DNA of 64,000 nt from Candidatus Vagococcus giribetii (GTDB taxonomy: Bacteria; Bacillota; Bacilli; Lactobacillales; Vagococcaceae). The position numbers were made by a program, and so were the translations under genes. Below are positions 1 to 7,729 of this stretch, piece by piece. The stretch lies in assembly GCF_017316185.1 (NCBI RefSeq), contig NZ_JAFLVX010000002.1, positions 49,370 to 113,369 on the forward strand, read 5' to 3'. The stretch's first letter is position 1. Every line of letters starts with the position of its first letter. The notes beneath the pieces were generated by a model that was not told the DNA's origin, made no database searches, and saw nothing but the letters and a program-made list of their open reading frames with translations.

Positions 1-35
1 CAGGATTAATGTCTATTTAAGAAAGGGGGGAGATA

Positions 36-1163
36 GTGAAAAAGAAAAAACCAGTAGATATCACAGATAGTATTAGTTTGCTAAAAGAATCACCACTTTT
101 TCAGTTGTCATTGTCTTCAAGAGAGTTGTTTCATAGTAATTTTTTGTACTGGTTATTAACTAATTATAATGAGGAATCGACTGCTTTATTTGCTAGTTAT
201 ATTAATACTAATAGTCCTCTTAAAATCGTATCAGTTTCAAGAGAAGAAAAAAACATTGATTTGACTGTTACTTTTAAGAATGAAAATAAAGAAGAAGTGA
301 AATTGTATATTGAGAATAAAGTAAAAAGTATTCCTTATAAAGAGCAACTAGAAAAATATGTAGCTAAGTTAAAAGAGGGATCATTTTTATTATTAAGTTT
401 ATCCAAACCAAATCAAGAGATTCTCGAAGATATGAAGTGGTCAGTCATGGATTATCGAGAGTTATCCCAAAGATTGTCATCAATTAAAATGAATATGAAG
501 AATAATTACCACCAATCATTGATGGAGGATTATATTGAATTTATTAGCTTACTTCAAGACTTGGCTGATAACATTACTAATCAAGAGTTTAGAGTGTATG
601 ATATTTACTCAGGTAATTCTGTTATGAATCAATTAAAGGAGATTAGGGTTGATGATCTTTTTATCAAACTAAAGCATCAGGAAATGGTCGATAAAATCAG
701 GATTCAAGCAAATAAATCCATCGAACTGGGTAATCTTTCTAGTGATAAACTAGTCTTACAGCAAGCATATACTCGTGGAACAGGAATAACAGATACAAGG
801 TACTGGATAAAAATAAGTGAAAAAAAACAGATAGGGTTTGCTGTCCAACTTCAAGAACTTAGTTTTAAGCTAATGATTGAGACAGTAGGATTTACTGCTG
901 AAAAAATAACACAAGATCTTTTAAAAAATAATCTTTGGTTTGACTTTGGTTTATTGACTGAAGCAAAAATTAATGAGACAGATGTCATTTATCCTACAAC
1001 AAAAAACAAATCGTTTAATCAATATGGTAAGTACCATTTGTATAAATCAATGAAAATAAAAAAGAATTGCTCTGTAGATGAGTTAGTATCTTTAGTGACT
1101 AGTTACTTAGTAAAGGCTCATAACAATAGAGAAAAAGTCCTAGAACTAGTTGATAGTTATTAA
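36..1163 (+). CDS. PD-(D/E)XK nuclease superfamily protein (PDDEXK_4-like)
   Basis: A 375-aa soluble protein starting at a GTG preceded by GAAAGGGGGG. Near the N-terminus it has the SRELFHSNFLYWLL segment typical of PDDEXK_4-type proteins. A plausible nuclease core follows: an Asp in KNIDLTV, then a beta strand ending in LYIENK, which supplies the E-x-K pair, then a helix with a conserved-type Gln (KEQLEKY). These proteins are usually uncharacterised and often sit in defence or mobile regions. No signal peptide or membrane segment is visible. The gene stands alone on the plus strand at the window edge, so any upstream partner is not visible. The fold call is fairly good; the substrate is unknown. 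Confidence 0.6.
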   Translation: MKKKKPVDITDSISLLKESPLFQLSLSSRELFHSNFLYWLLTNYNEESTALFASYINTNSPLKIVSVSREEKNIDLTVTFKNENKEEVKLYIENKVKSIPYKEQLEKYVAKLKEGSFLLLSLSKPNQEILEDMKWSVMDYRELSQRLSSIKMNMKNNYHQSLMEDYIEFISLLQDLADNITNQEFRVYDIYSGNSVMNQLKEIRVDDLFIKLKHQEMVDKIRIQANKSIELGNLSSDKLVLQQAYTRGTGITDTRYWIKISEKKQIGFAVQLQELSFKLMIETVGFTAEKITQDLLKNNLWFDFGLLTEAKINETDVIYPTTKNKSFNQYGKYHLYKSMKIKKNCSVDELVSLVTSYLVKAHNNREKVLELVDSY

Positions 1164-1270
1164 TAACAAATACGATTAAATCTTAAATTTTCTTTCCATT
1201 TCTCTCCCAATTCAACACTCAGATACGGTACAATTAGAGAAAGAATAAGAAACGATTGAAGAGGTAATCT

Positions 1271-2260
1271 ATGAAAAAAAATATCACTATTTCTGATGTA
1301 GCAAAGCAAGCAGAAGTCTCTAAAACAACGATTTCCAGATATTTAAATGGCCAGTTTGGTAGCATGTCAGCTGAGACGAAGGCTCGTATTGCGCAAGTTA
1401 TTTCTGATTTGAACTATCGACCAAATCGTCAAGCTCAAGCGCTAAAATCAAAGCGAAGTTATTTGATTGGTGTCATAGTTTCAGATATTTCTAATATGTA
1501 TTCATCACTTCTTTTAAAAGGAATTGGAGAGGTACTAGAGGCTGCGGGGTATCAAATGATTATTATGGACGCGGCTAATTCAGTAGAAAAAGAGCAAGAT
1601 TTATTGCATAAACTAATTGATCAAAGTGTAGAGGGGATTATTTTACAACCGTCTTCAAGAGATGCTAGTCGATATGAGTTTATTCAATCTGAGAAAATCC
1701 CTTTACTTCTTGTTGATAGAGGGATTGAGCCACTTATTTATCCATTTGTAACAACGGATAATGAAGCGGCAACTAAAAAAATGCTGCCCTATATTCTAGA
1801 AAAAAAATACCAACGAGTAGTTGTTATTAGTGAACCACTGGCAGATATTTTAACAAGAGAGATCAGGTATCAATCAATTAAAGACATGATAGAGGCTGAA
1901 AACATTCATCTTGATTTATTGGAAGTAACTAGTGAGACTGATTTACAGATGGAAATTAATACGTGTTTAGCTTATCCTGAAAAGACTGTTCTATTTGCTT
2001 CAAATGGTAAGATGCTCATGGAAGTTTTAACGATATTAATCACGGGGAATATTTCTATTCCAGATGAAATAGGTGTTACAGGATTTGATGATTGGAATTT
2101 GTCAGCTCTTGTAGGTCCTGGAATTACTAGTATTGAGCAACAGACACAATACATTGGTAACGTGACAGGAGAACAATTGCTATCTTATTTAGATGATGAA
2201 TCTAAAGAACAAGAAGTAAAAGTCGTTCCTGCGAAAATACAACTAAGAGATTCATTATGA
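1271..2260 (+). CDS. kdgR: LacI-family transcriptional regulator, KdgR-like
   Basis: A 329-aa repressor. The N-terminal helix-turn-helix (ITISDVAKQAEVSKTTISRYL, residues 5-25) and the hinge (NYRPNRQAQAL) are classic LacI family. The rest is a periplasmic-binding-protein-like effector domain (LIGVIVSDISN through VGVTGFDDW). The start has a GAAGAGGTAATCT ribosome site. It directly precedes the sugar-acid operon, and three copies of AAACCGGTT(T/A) lie between the two, a typical LacI-type palindrome with central CG. This makes it the likely local repressor. The effector is probably KDG or a phosphorylated derivative, by analogy with KdgR of lactic acid bacteria. That assignment is inference. Confidence 0.8.
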   Translation: MKKNITISDVAKQAEVSKTTISRYLNGQFGSMSAETKARIAQVISDLNYRPNRQAQALKSKRSYLIGVIVSDISNMYSSLLLKGIGEVLEAAGYQMIIMDAANSVEKEQDLLHKLIDQSVEGIILQPSSRDASRYEFIQSEKIPLLLVDRGIEPLIYPFVTTDNEAATKKMLPYILEKKYQRVVVISEPLADILTREIRYQSIKDMIEAENIHLDLLEVTSETDLQMEINTCLAYPEKTVLFASNGKMLMEVLTILITGNISIPDEIGVTGFDDWNLSALVGPGITSIEQQTQYIGNVTGEQLLSYLDDESKEQEVKVVPAKIQLRDSL

Positions 2261-2286
2261 TGTGTGTTATTTAATAATAAAATTTA

Positions 2287-2337
2287 AAAGACTAACTCAT
2301 TAAGAAACCGGTTTACTTAACGAGTTAGTCTTTTTTT
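2287..2337 (+). terminator. Terminator of the regulator gene with an operator in its loop
   Basis: An 18-bp stem (2287-2304 with 2316-2333, one A-C mismatch) is followed by a run of seven T residues, placed 26 bases after the regulator's stop codon. The 11-base loop is AAACCGGTTTA, the same 10-bp palindrome found twice more in the downstream promoter. Confidence 0.85.
2305..2314. promoter_or_regulatory. LacI/KdgR-type operator O1
   Basis: AAACCGGTTT, a perfect 10-bp palindrome identical to the copy at 2377-2386. It forms the loop of the regulator's terminator and lies 72 bp (centre to centre) upstream of O2, a spacing that would allow DNA looping by a dimeric or tetrameric repressor. Binding is inferred from the repetition. 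Confidence 0.7.
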
Positions 2338-2353
2338 GTGCTGTTCTTTTAAA

Positions 2354-2391
2354 AGGAAACGCTTGCTTTATTTAAGAAACCGGTTTACTAT
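2354..2391 (+). promoter_or_regulatory. Sugar-acid operon promoter with cre box and operator O2
   Basis: -35 TTGCTT (2363-2368) and -10 TACTAT (2386-2391) with a 17-bp spacer. The cre-like box AGGAAACGCTTGCT (2354-2367, 12 of 14 matches to TGWAARCGYTWNCW) overlaps the -35. Operator O2, AAACCGGTTT (2377-2386), fills the 3' part of the spacer and touches the -10. This arrangement predicts both carbon catabolite repression and specific repression by steric block. Confidence 0.8.
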
Positions 2392-2401
2392 ACGTTTATA
2401 G

Positions 2402-2411
2402 AAACCGGTTA
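2402..2411. promoter_or_regulatory. LacI/KdgR-type operator O3
   Basis: AAACCGGTTA, one base off the O1/O2 palindrome, located at about +5 relative to the predicted transcription start and 25 bp from O2. It is likely a second repressor site over the start of transcription. Confidence 0.65.
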
Positions 2412-2435
2412 ACTAATTGAGAGGACAGTGAAAAA

Positions 2436-3167
2436 ATGAAATCAATCGTATTAAATTTATTAGTTTTTAATCAAGAGTTTTTAGCAGGAAAGTCTCAAAA
2501 AGAGCTTGTAGAAAAGGCTGTTTTACTAGGATTTGACAAGATTGAAGTCAGAAGAGAGTATTTTAGAGACCTTAAAAGAGAAATTCCAGAGATTAAACAA
2601 TTAGTTGATACTCATGGGATTGAGTTATTTTATAGTGTGCCAGAGGAAGTTTTTGTCAATGGGACTATTAATTCGAATTTAGTAGATTACCTTAAAGAAG
2701 CTAATGAAATGGGCGCACAACATATTAAATGGAATATTGGAGATTATGCTCATTTTAATGGAAATCTCGCAGAATTATCATCGTTAACTGAAATGGGTGT
2801 TAATGTGACTATTGAAAATGATCAAACCAACACATCAGGTAAAATCGAAGCTATTCACACCTTTATGAAAGCGGTATCGAATAAAGGATTAAAGATTGGT
2901 TATGTGTATGACTTAGGTAATTGGCGATTTGTTGGAGAAGATGAAGAAGTGGCAGCAGAGCAACTTAAACAATATGTGACTTACATTCACGTAAAAGACG
3001 TGGAATCAGTTGAGGGGCACCCCGCTGCTGCAGGTTTAGATAAGGGGGACATTAACTGGCGTCAAGTACTACAAGTTCTACCACAAGATGTACCAGTAGC
3101 TATTGAGTACCCAACTGAAAAAGACTCAGAAATTTTAGAAGCTAAAGAATTATTGGAGGAAGCCTAA
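2436..3167 (+). CDS. Sugar phosphate isomerase/epimerase-like TIM-barrel protein
   Basis: A 243-aa protein of the AP-endonuclease-2/xylose-isomerase-like TIM-barrel superfamily. The expected barrel-end metal or substrate residues are visible: Glu in VTIENDQ, Asp in VYDLGNWRF, His in YIHVKDVE, and Glu in VAIEYPTE. The protein is shorter than most characterised epimerases in the family (about 270-290 aa). It is the first gene of the KDG operon, two bases upstream of the next gene. It probably isomerises or epimerises the imported sugar acid or a phosphorylated intermediate. The exact substrate cannot be read from sequence. Confidence 0.7.
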   Translation: MKSIVLNLLVFNQEFLAGKSQKELVEKAVLLGFDKIEVRREYFRDLKREIPEIKQLVDTHGIELFYSVPEEVFVNGTINSNLVDYLKEANEMGAQHIKWNIGDYAHFNGNLAELSSLTEMGVNVTIENDQTNTSGKIEAIHTFMKAVSNKGLKIGYVYDLGNWRFVGEDEEVAAEQLKQYVTYIHVKDVESVEGHPAAAGLDKGDINWRQVLQVLPQDVPVAIEYPTEKDSEILEAKELLEEA

Positions 3168-3169
3168 TC

Positions 3170-3412
3170 ATGGAAAAACAAACAAAGATTGATCCAGAAA
3201 CATTTGCTTATCATTTTCTTGATACGATAAAACGTCCAAATATGGGCACAGAAGAAATGGAAAAAGCAGCTAAAGAATCTCTAGCAGCTTACTTAACGGC
3301 TTACTATATTGCACAACGTTTTAACAATCTTGAAAATTCCTTTTTTAAGGAAGAACAACATAAAGAAGTATCAACATATCAAAAAATACTAAGTGAGTTA
3401 AATCAGTACTAA
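3170..3412 (+). CDS. Small protein of unknown function in the KDG operon
   Basis: An 80-aa, mostly helical, charged protein with no signal peptide, membrane segment or recognised motif. It lies 2 bp after the isomerase stop and 17 bp before the permease, with GGAGGA at 3155-3160 as ribosome site. Co-transcription with catabolic genes suggests a role in the same pathway, for example as an accessory subunit of the isomerase or permease, but nothing in the sequence proves it. Confidence 0.6.
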   Translation: MEKQTKIDPETFAYHFLDTIKRPNMGTEEMEKAAKESLAAYLTAYYIAQRFNNLENSFFKEEQHKEVSTYQKILSELNQY

Positions 3413-3429
3413 CGAGGGGAGGATTTAGT

Positions 3430-4701
3430 GTGGCCAGTGCGATAACAGGTATTTTATTAGCGATTACCTTTGGAATATTTATTGTTTATGCCATGAAAGG
3501 AGGCAACTTAACTGTTGGTTTCTTCGTGATGGCAGTCTTATGGACGATTATTGGCATGGTGCCTTTTGATCAAGCCATAAAAGAGATTTTTACAGAACCA
3601 GTTTTAAATTACGGAAAAACAGCTTCCTACATTATCTTTGGTTCATGGTTTGGACGGGTCCTTGTTGATACGGGGATTGCGGGAAGTATCAGTCGACGAA
3701 CTGAAAAAGTGGGTAAAAAAAGTCCAGTCATTGCAACAATCTTAATTGCTTTAGTTATTGCGTTAATCTTTACAAGTTCTTACGGAGTTGGTTCAGCTAT
3801 TGCAGTTGGAGTTATTTTATTACCAATTATGTTTTCTATGGGTGTTCCTAAAAATATTGCTGTAACCGTTTTTACGATGTCGATTGGAGCAGCTATGTAT
3901 GTAAACAACGTGTTATTCGTTCAGTTTCAAGTATTTTTCCCAGAAGTAGAGTGGGGTAGTCATTATCAACGATTTGGTTTTGTTGCGATGGGAATTCAGA
4001 TGGCGATAGTGATTCTGTTTATTTTGTTCAACGCAAAAAAAATCAAAAATGGAAAAGCTATTATTATTGAAAGTGATGAAGAATCAGAGCAAGTAGAAGT
4101 GTCAAAATGGACTTACGTATTACCAGTCTTGCCTGTTTTACTAAGTATTTTTGCTAAATGGGACGCAATTCCTGCGTTACTCCTATCTATTATTATTGCC
4201 TTTTTGGCAACTGGCAATATGAAGAGTTACACACGGTTTGTAACGAAAATGAATGACACAGCCAAACACGCGATTAGTGATATCGCTGGCTTACTGATTA
4301 TGCTATTTGTTTTAACGATGTTCCAATCAGCAGCTATTCATGCTATGTCAGGTTTTACAGAGATTTTCCAAACGATTTTACCAAGTAGCAAACTTGTTTT
4401 AGTAGTTATTGTAGCAATTCTAGCACCTTTATCTTATTTTAGAGGTCCATTAATGCTATACGGAGCTGGTGCCGCAACAGCAGCGATTTTTGTTGGGACA
4501 GGTATGTTTGATCAATACTTTTTATATGGATTACTCGTTGTGCCTTCAATGATGGGTGTGTCAGCTTGTATTACCCAGTCATGGAATTTATGGTCTGTTC
4601 AATATGCAGAGCTTGATACGAAGACGTTTCTTTTAACGGGCTTACCTTGGGCATGGGTAGCCACTGTCTTGAATTTATTTGCCGCTTACTTTTTACTATA
4701 A
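3430..4701 (+). CDS. Sugar-acid permease, ion-transporter (GntP/CitMHS-like) type
   Basis: A 423-aa integral membrane protein with about 11-12 hydrophobic segments and a central cytoplasmic loop rich in Glu/Lys (around residues 195-220). The start is GTG at 3430 after GAGGGGAGG. The organisation (two halves, helical hairpin-like segments such as SSYGVGSAIAVG and GPLMLYGAGAATAA) resembles anion transporters of the IT superfamily (gluconate/citrate permeases). Its position upstream of KDG kinase suggests uptake of KDG, a hexonate or a related acid. The family call is moderately secure and the substrate is inferred from context. Confidence 0.65.
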   Translation: MASAITGILLAITFGIFIVYAMKGGNLTVGFFVMAVLWTIIGMVPFDQAIKEIFTEPVLNYGKTASYIIFGSWFGRVLVDTGIAGSISRRTEKVGKKSPVIATILIALVIALIFTSSYGVGSAIAVGVILLPIMFSMGVPKNIAVTVFTMSIGAAMYVNNVLFVQFQVFFPEVEWGSHYQRFGFVAMGIQMAIVILFILFNAKKIKNGKAIIIESDEESEQVEVSKWTYVLPVLPVLLSIFAKWDAIPALLLSIIIAFLATGNMKSYTRFVTKMNDTAKHAISDIAGLLIMLFVLTMFQSAAIHAMSGFTEIFQTILPSSKLVLVVIVAILAPLSYFRGPLMLYGAGAATAAIFVGTGMFDQYFLYGLLVVPSMMGVSACITQSWNLWSVQYAELDTKTFLLTGLPWAWVATVLNLFAAYFLL

Positions 4702-4722
4702 AATTTAATGGAGGAATTAACA

Positions 4723-5682
4723 ATGAGTGAATTTTTAACAATCGGTGAACCAATCGCCCTTTTCGGGTCAGAAGAAGTGGATAAAAGTTTGAAAGATGCT
4801 AAGTTTTTCCAAAAATTTTTAGCAGGAGCTGAAGTCAATGTAGCAGTTGGAGTGTCGCGATATGGACATACGACAGAATACATTACAGCTCTTGGACAAG
4901 ATCCTTTTGGCGCTTTTATTAAGGATCAACTAGTGGAGAATAATATTGGCACTAGATACATTGATGAGTCTGATCGTTACTGGACGGCCTTTCAGTTAAA
5001 AGACCGTGTAAGCAAAGGAGATCCGAGTATTCATTACTTTAGAAAAAATTCTGCTGCTTCTCATTTTAATCAAGAAATCTTGGATAAAATTGATTTTTCA
5101 GAAGTGAAGATGGCTCATCTATCTGGTATTTTTCCTGCCATCTCCTCAGTCGCTCTTAAAAGTTTTAGGCATTTTGTTAGTTTACTAGAAAAGAATCAAG
5201 TAAAAACAACTTTTGATCCAAATTTAAGACCTCAACTTTGGGAAAGCACTGAAGTGATGGTTGAAACTATTAATGAATTAGCCTCTCATGCTAATATTAT
5301 TCTTCCTGGTATTAATGAAGGGGAAATTTTAATGGGAAGCCGTGACCCTGAAGCCATTTCTGACTTTTATTTGCAAAATGGTGCCAATACAGAGGCAGTG
5401 ATTGTCAAACTTGGTGAAGAAGGTGCATTTGTTAAAGAACAAAATGGTAATACCTTTGTTGTACCTGGCTTTAACGTAGAGAAAGTAGTGGATACAGTAG
5501 GTGCAGGAGACGGATTTGCTGCTGGTGTGATTAGTGCTTTGATGGAAGGGTTAAGCTTAAAAGAGGCTGTTATTAGAGGAAATGCTACAGGTGCTTTAGC
5601 TGTGCAGACACCAGGAGATAATGATGGCTACCCAACTCCAGAAGAGTTAACGCAATTTTTAGAAGAAGAAAAGGTGTTTTAA
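4723..5682 (+). CDS. kdgK: 2-dehydro-3-deoxygluconokinase (PfkB family)
   Basis: Phosphorylates 2-keto-3-deoxygluconate to KDPG using ATP. It carries the ribokinase-like signature near the C-terminus (VVDTVGAGDGFAAGV, with the GAGD anion hole and catalytic Asp) and FDPNLRPQLW, a segment characteristic of KDG kinases. The start is taken at ATG 4723 (319 aa) because the GGAGG ribosome site at 4710-4714 overlaps the earlier in-frame ATG at 4708. It lies 21 bp after the permease and 2 bp before the hexulose-phosphate synthase gene. Its product is the substrate of the aldolase encoded at the end of the operon. Confidence 0.88.
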   Translation: MSEFLTIGEPIALFGSEEVDKSLKDAKFFQKFLAGAEVNVAVGVSRYGHTTEYITALGQDPFGAFIKDQLVENNIGTRYIDESDRYWTAFQLKDRVSKGDPSIHYFRKNSAASHFNQEILDKIDFSEVKMAHLSGIFPAISSVALKSFRHFVSLLEKNQVKTTFDPNLRPQLWESTEVMVETINELASHANIILPGINEGEILMGSRDPEAISDFYLQNGANTEAVIVKLGEEGAFVKEQNGNTFVVPGFNVEKVVDTVGAGDGFAAGVISALMEGLSLKEAVIRGNATGALAVQTPGDNDGYPTPEELTQFLEEEKVF

Positions 5683-5684
5683 AT

Positions 5685-6308
5685 ATGAAGTTACAAGTCG
5701 CAATTGATCGAGTCAGTTTGACAGAAGCCGTGGATTTAGCTAGTCAGCTAAATGGTCAGGTGGACATTATTGAAATGGGAACGTCTCTAAGTAAAGATTA
5801 TGGAAATGAAGCCATTCGTCAACTTAAAGAAGTGCTACCAGATAGCCAATTATTAGCAGATATTAAAACCATTGATGAAGGTCAGTATGAATTCAAACAA
5901 GGATTTAAATATGGAGCAGACATCTTAACGGTCATGGGAGCAGCTTCTTTAGCAACGATTGAGTTATGTGAGAAGGTCACAAAAGAGATGAATCGAACTA
6001 TGATGATAGATTTGCTAGAAGTGTGTGAGTCAAAAATAGAGGAACTCCAAGTGTTTGACTCAGCTATTTTTTGCTTACACAATTCAGTTGATAAAGAAGA
6101 AAAGTGGTCAGTCGTTGAAACAGTAGCAGCATTTAAGGAGGCGTATCCTCAAGTGAAGCGTTTAGCAATTGCAGGTGGGATTGATTTATCCCAAGCCCGT
6201 GAATTGAAAGAACAAGGCTTAATGGAAATTATCATTGTGGGATCAAGTATCACCAAAGCAGATGATCCAGTAAAAGAAGCAGAAAAGTTTATGGAGGTAA
6301 TTGGGTAA
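5685..6308 (+). CDS. hxlA: 3-hexulose-6-phosphate synthase-like (OMP decarboxylase family)
   Basis: A 207-aa barrel protein of the HPS/KGPDC group. It has the family's D-x-K-x-x-D motif (LADIKTIDEG), the early EMGTSLSKDYG strand-loop and the phosphate-binding IAGGIDLSQA loop. HPS condenses formaldehyde with ribulose 5-phosphate, or runs in reverse. Close relatives such as UlaD decarboxylate 3-keto-L-gulonate 6-phosphate. The next gene encodes the usual HPS partner (phosphohexuloisomerase) and overlaps it by one base, which favours HPS. It is unusual to find this pair inside a KDG catabolic operon of a non-methylotroph. Confidence 0.75.
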   Translation: MKLQVAIDRVSLTEAVDLASQLNGQVDIIEMGTSLSKDYGNEAIRQLKEVLPDSQLLADIKTIDEGQYEFKQGFKYGADILTVMGAASLATIELCEKVTKEMNRTMMIDLLEVCESKIEELQVFDSAIFCLHNSVDKEEKWSVVETVAAFKEAYPQVKRLAIAGGIDLSQARELKEQGLMEIIIVGSSITKADDPVKEAEKFMEVIG

Positions 6309-6850
6309 TGAAAACAATTAAGACAATTATGGATGAAATCAATACAGTGATGAATTTAGTAGAGGAACAACAATTAGAACAAGCGTTACCTTTTTTTGAT
6401 AAAGCAAAACGTATTTTTATTACTGGAGCGGGACGCAGTGGTTTTCAAGCAAAAGGCTTTGCGATGCGCTTAATGCACATTGGCTACACAGATTTTGTGT
6501 TAGGAGAAACAATCACGCCATCCATTAAAGCTGGTGACACGTGGGTAGCAATTTCAGGCTCTGGTACGACAAAAGGAATTTTAATGGAAACTGAAATAGC
6601 TAAAACTAAAGGACTAAAAGTGGTTGTCCTAACAAGTGATGACACATCACCTCTTGCCAAACTAGCAGACCATGTAATTGTTGTGCCTGGAGCTACTAAA
6701 ACAGGTGCTGGAGTTAAATCACAACAGCTATTGTCTTCCTTATTTGACCAAACTGTACATATTACATTAGATGCACTGACGTTGAAATTAGCAGAAAGAG
6801 ATGAGACATCTAATCAAGACGCTTTAGCCAGTCATGTCAACGTGGAATAA
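6308..6850 (+). CDS. hxlB: 6-phospho-3-hexuloisomerase (SIS domain)
   Basis: A 180-aa single SIS-domain sugar isomerase that would convert D-arabino-3-hexulose 6-phosphate to fructose 6-phosphate. SIS signatures include FITGAGRSGFQAKGFAMRL, the ISGSGTTKG phosphosugar-binding loop and VPGATKTGAGVKS. Length and motifs match HxlB/PHI proteins. The start codon overlaps the stop of hxlA (TAATG), indicating translational coupling and a shared pathway step. Confidence 0.82.
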   Translation: MKTIKTIMDEINTVMNLVEEQQLEQALPFFDKAKRIFITGAGRSGFQAKGFAMRLMHIGYTDFVLGETITPSIKAGDTWVAISGSGTTKGILMETEIAKTKGLKVVVLTSDDTSPLAKLADHVIVVPGATKTGAGVKSQQLLSSLFDQTVHITLDALTLKLAERDETSNQDALASHVNVE

Positions 6851-6866
6851 GAATCGAGGAAACTAA

Positions 6867-7502
6867 ATGAAACGAGTTGAGTTATTACAACAATTGCAAC
6901 AAAATGCTTTAGTAGCTGTTGTTAGGAGCCAGACTGAGGACGAGGGGTTACTTGTGAGCGAGGCCTTAATCGAAAATGGGATTAAGGCGATTGAAGTCAC
7001 ACTGACAACACCAAATGCTTTAAGTATCATTAGTGAGCTACAAAAAAAGTACGAAGAAATCGAAGGTGTCATCATTGGTGCTGGGACTGTTTTAGATGTT
7101 AGTACTGCTTCAAATGCAATTTATCAAGGTGCTTCTTTTATTGTTAGTCCTGTATACGATCAGGCTATCTCTAAAGTGTGTAATCTGTATCAAATTCCTT
7201 ATATCCCAGGTTGCATGAGTGTTTCAGAGATGAAAGAAGCCCTTGAGTCAGGTGTTGACGTGATTAAGTTATTCCCAAGTCACGTATATGATCCGGCCAT
7301 TATCAAGTCAATTAAATCCCCATTACCCCAAATTACTCTGATGCCAAGTGGCGGGATAAATTTATCTAACTTCACTCAATGGTTAGAGTCAGGAGCTGCT
7401 ATGATTAGTGTTGGCGGTGAGCTTACGAGGGATGTAGAGAGTGTAGAAAACATGTCTCAAGCTTATTTGGACAAGTTGGTAGCTTTTCGAGAAAAAGAAT
7501 AA
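6867..7502 (+). CDS. kdgA: KDPG (2-dehydro-3-deoxyphosphogluconate) aldolase
   Basis: A 211-aa class I aldolase that cleaves KDPG to pyruvate and glyceraldehyde 3-phosphate. Catalytic features are Glu43 in IEVTLTTP, the YIPGCMS strand, the Schiff-base Lys134 in DVIKLFPS and the phosphate loop LMPSGGI. It is the last gene of the operon, 16 bp after hxlB, and is followed by a factor-independent terminator. Together with kdgK it completes the lower Entner-Doudoroff-like branch. Confidence 0.9.
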   Translation: MKRVELLQQLQQNALVAVVRSQTEDEGLLVSEALIENGIKAIEVTLTTPNALSIISELQKKYEEIEGVIIGAGTVLDVSTASNAIYQGASFIVSPVYDQAISKVCNLYQIPYIPGCMSVSEMKEALESGVDVIKLFPSHVYDPAIIKSIKSPLPQITLMPSGGINLSNFTQWLESGAAMISVGGELTRDVESVENMSQAYLDKLVAFREKE

Positions 7503-7509
7503 GAAAAGA

Positions 7510-7542
7510 GAACAGAAACGTATAAATCGTTTCTGTTCTTTT
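7510..7542 (+). terminator. Terminator of the KDG operon
   Basis: An 11-bp perfect stem (7510-7520 with 7528-7538), a 7-base loop and a TTTT tract, eight bases after the aldolase stop. Confidence 0.8.
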
Positions 7543-7645
7543 GGTTCTGAGGCTAAAAGCTATCAAACTAGCAAATAGATTGCAAGACTTTAGGTGTTTA
7601 AAATAGGTGATAGTTTTCATTGTAATAGTCTCATTATAAATAACG

Positions 7646-7660
7646 TGGAAGCGCTTTACA
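7646..7660. promoter_or_regulatory. cre-like box upstream of the triple RidA gene
   Basis: TGGAAGCGCTTTACA resembles the CcpA palindrome (core AAGCGCTT), but the right half is displaced by one base. It lies 70 bp upstream of the start codon. A clear -35/-10 pair is not visible near it. Confidence 0.45.
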
Positions 7661-7729
7661 GATGTGTTTTTTTAGACTAGAATTTTTTTTAAGTTCTTAA
7701 AAAATAAAACATAAAAAGGGGAATTACCT

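Noticed and set aside
5685..6308. Assignment as 3-keto-L-gulonate-6-phosphate decarboxylase (UlaD)
   Set aside because: Same superfamily, but the adjacent overlapping PHI gene and absence of ascorbate PTS genes favour HPS; kept only as an alternative.
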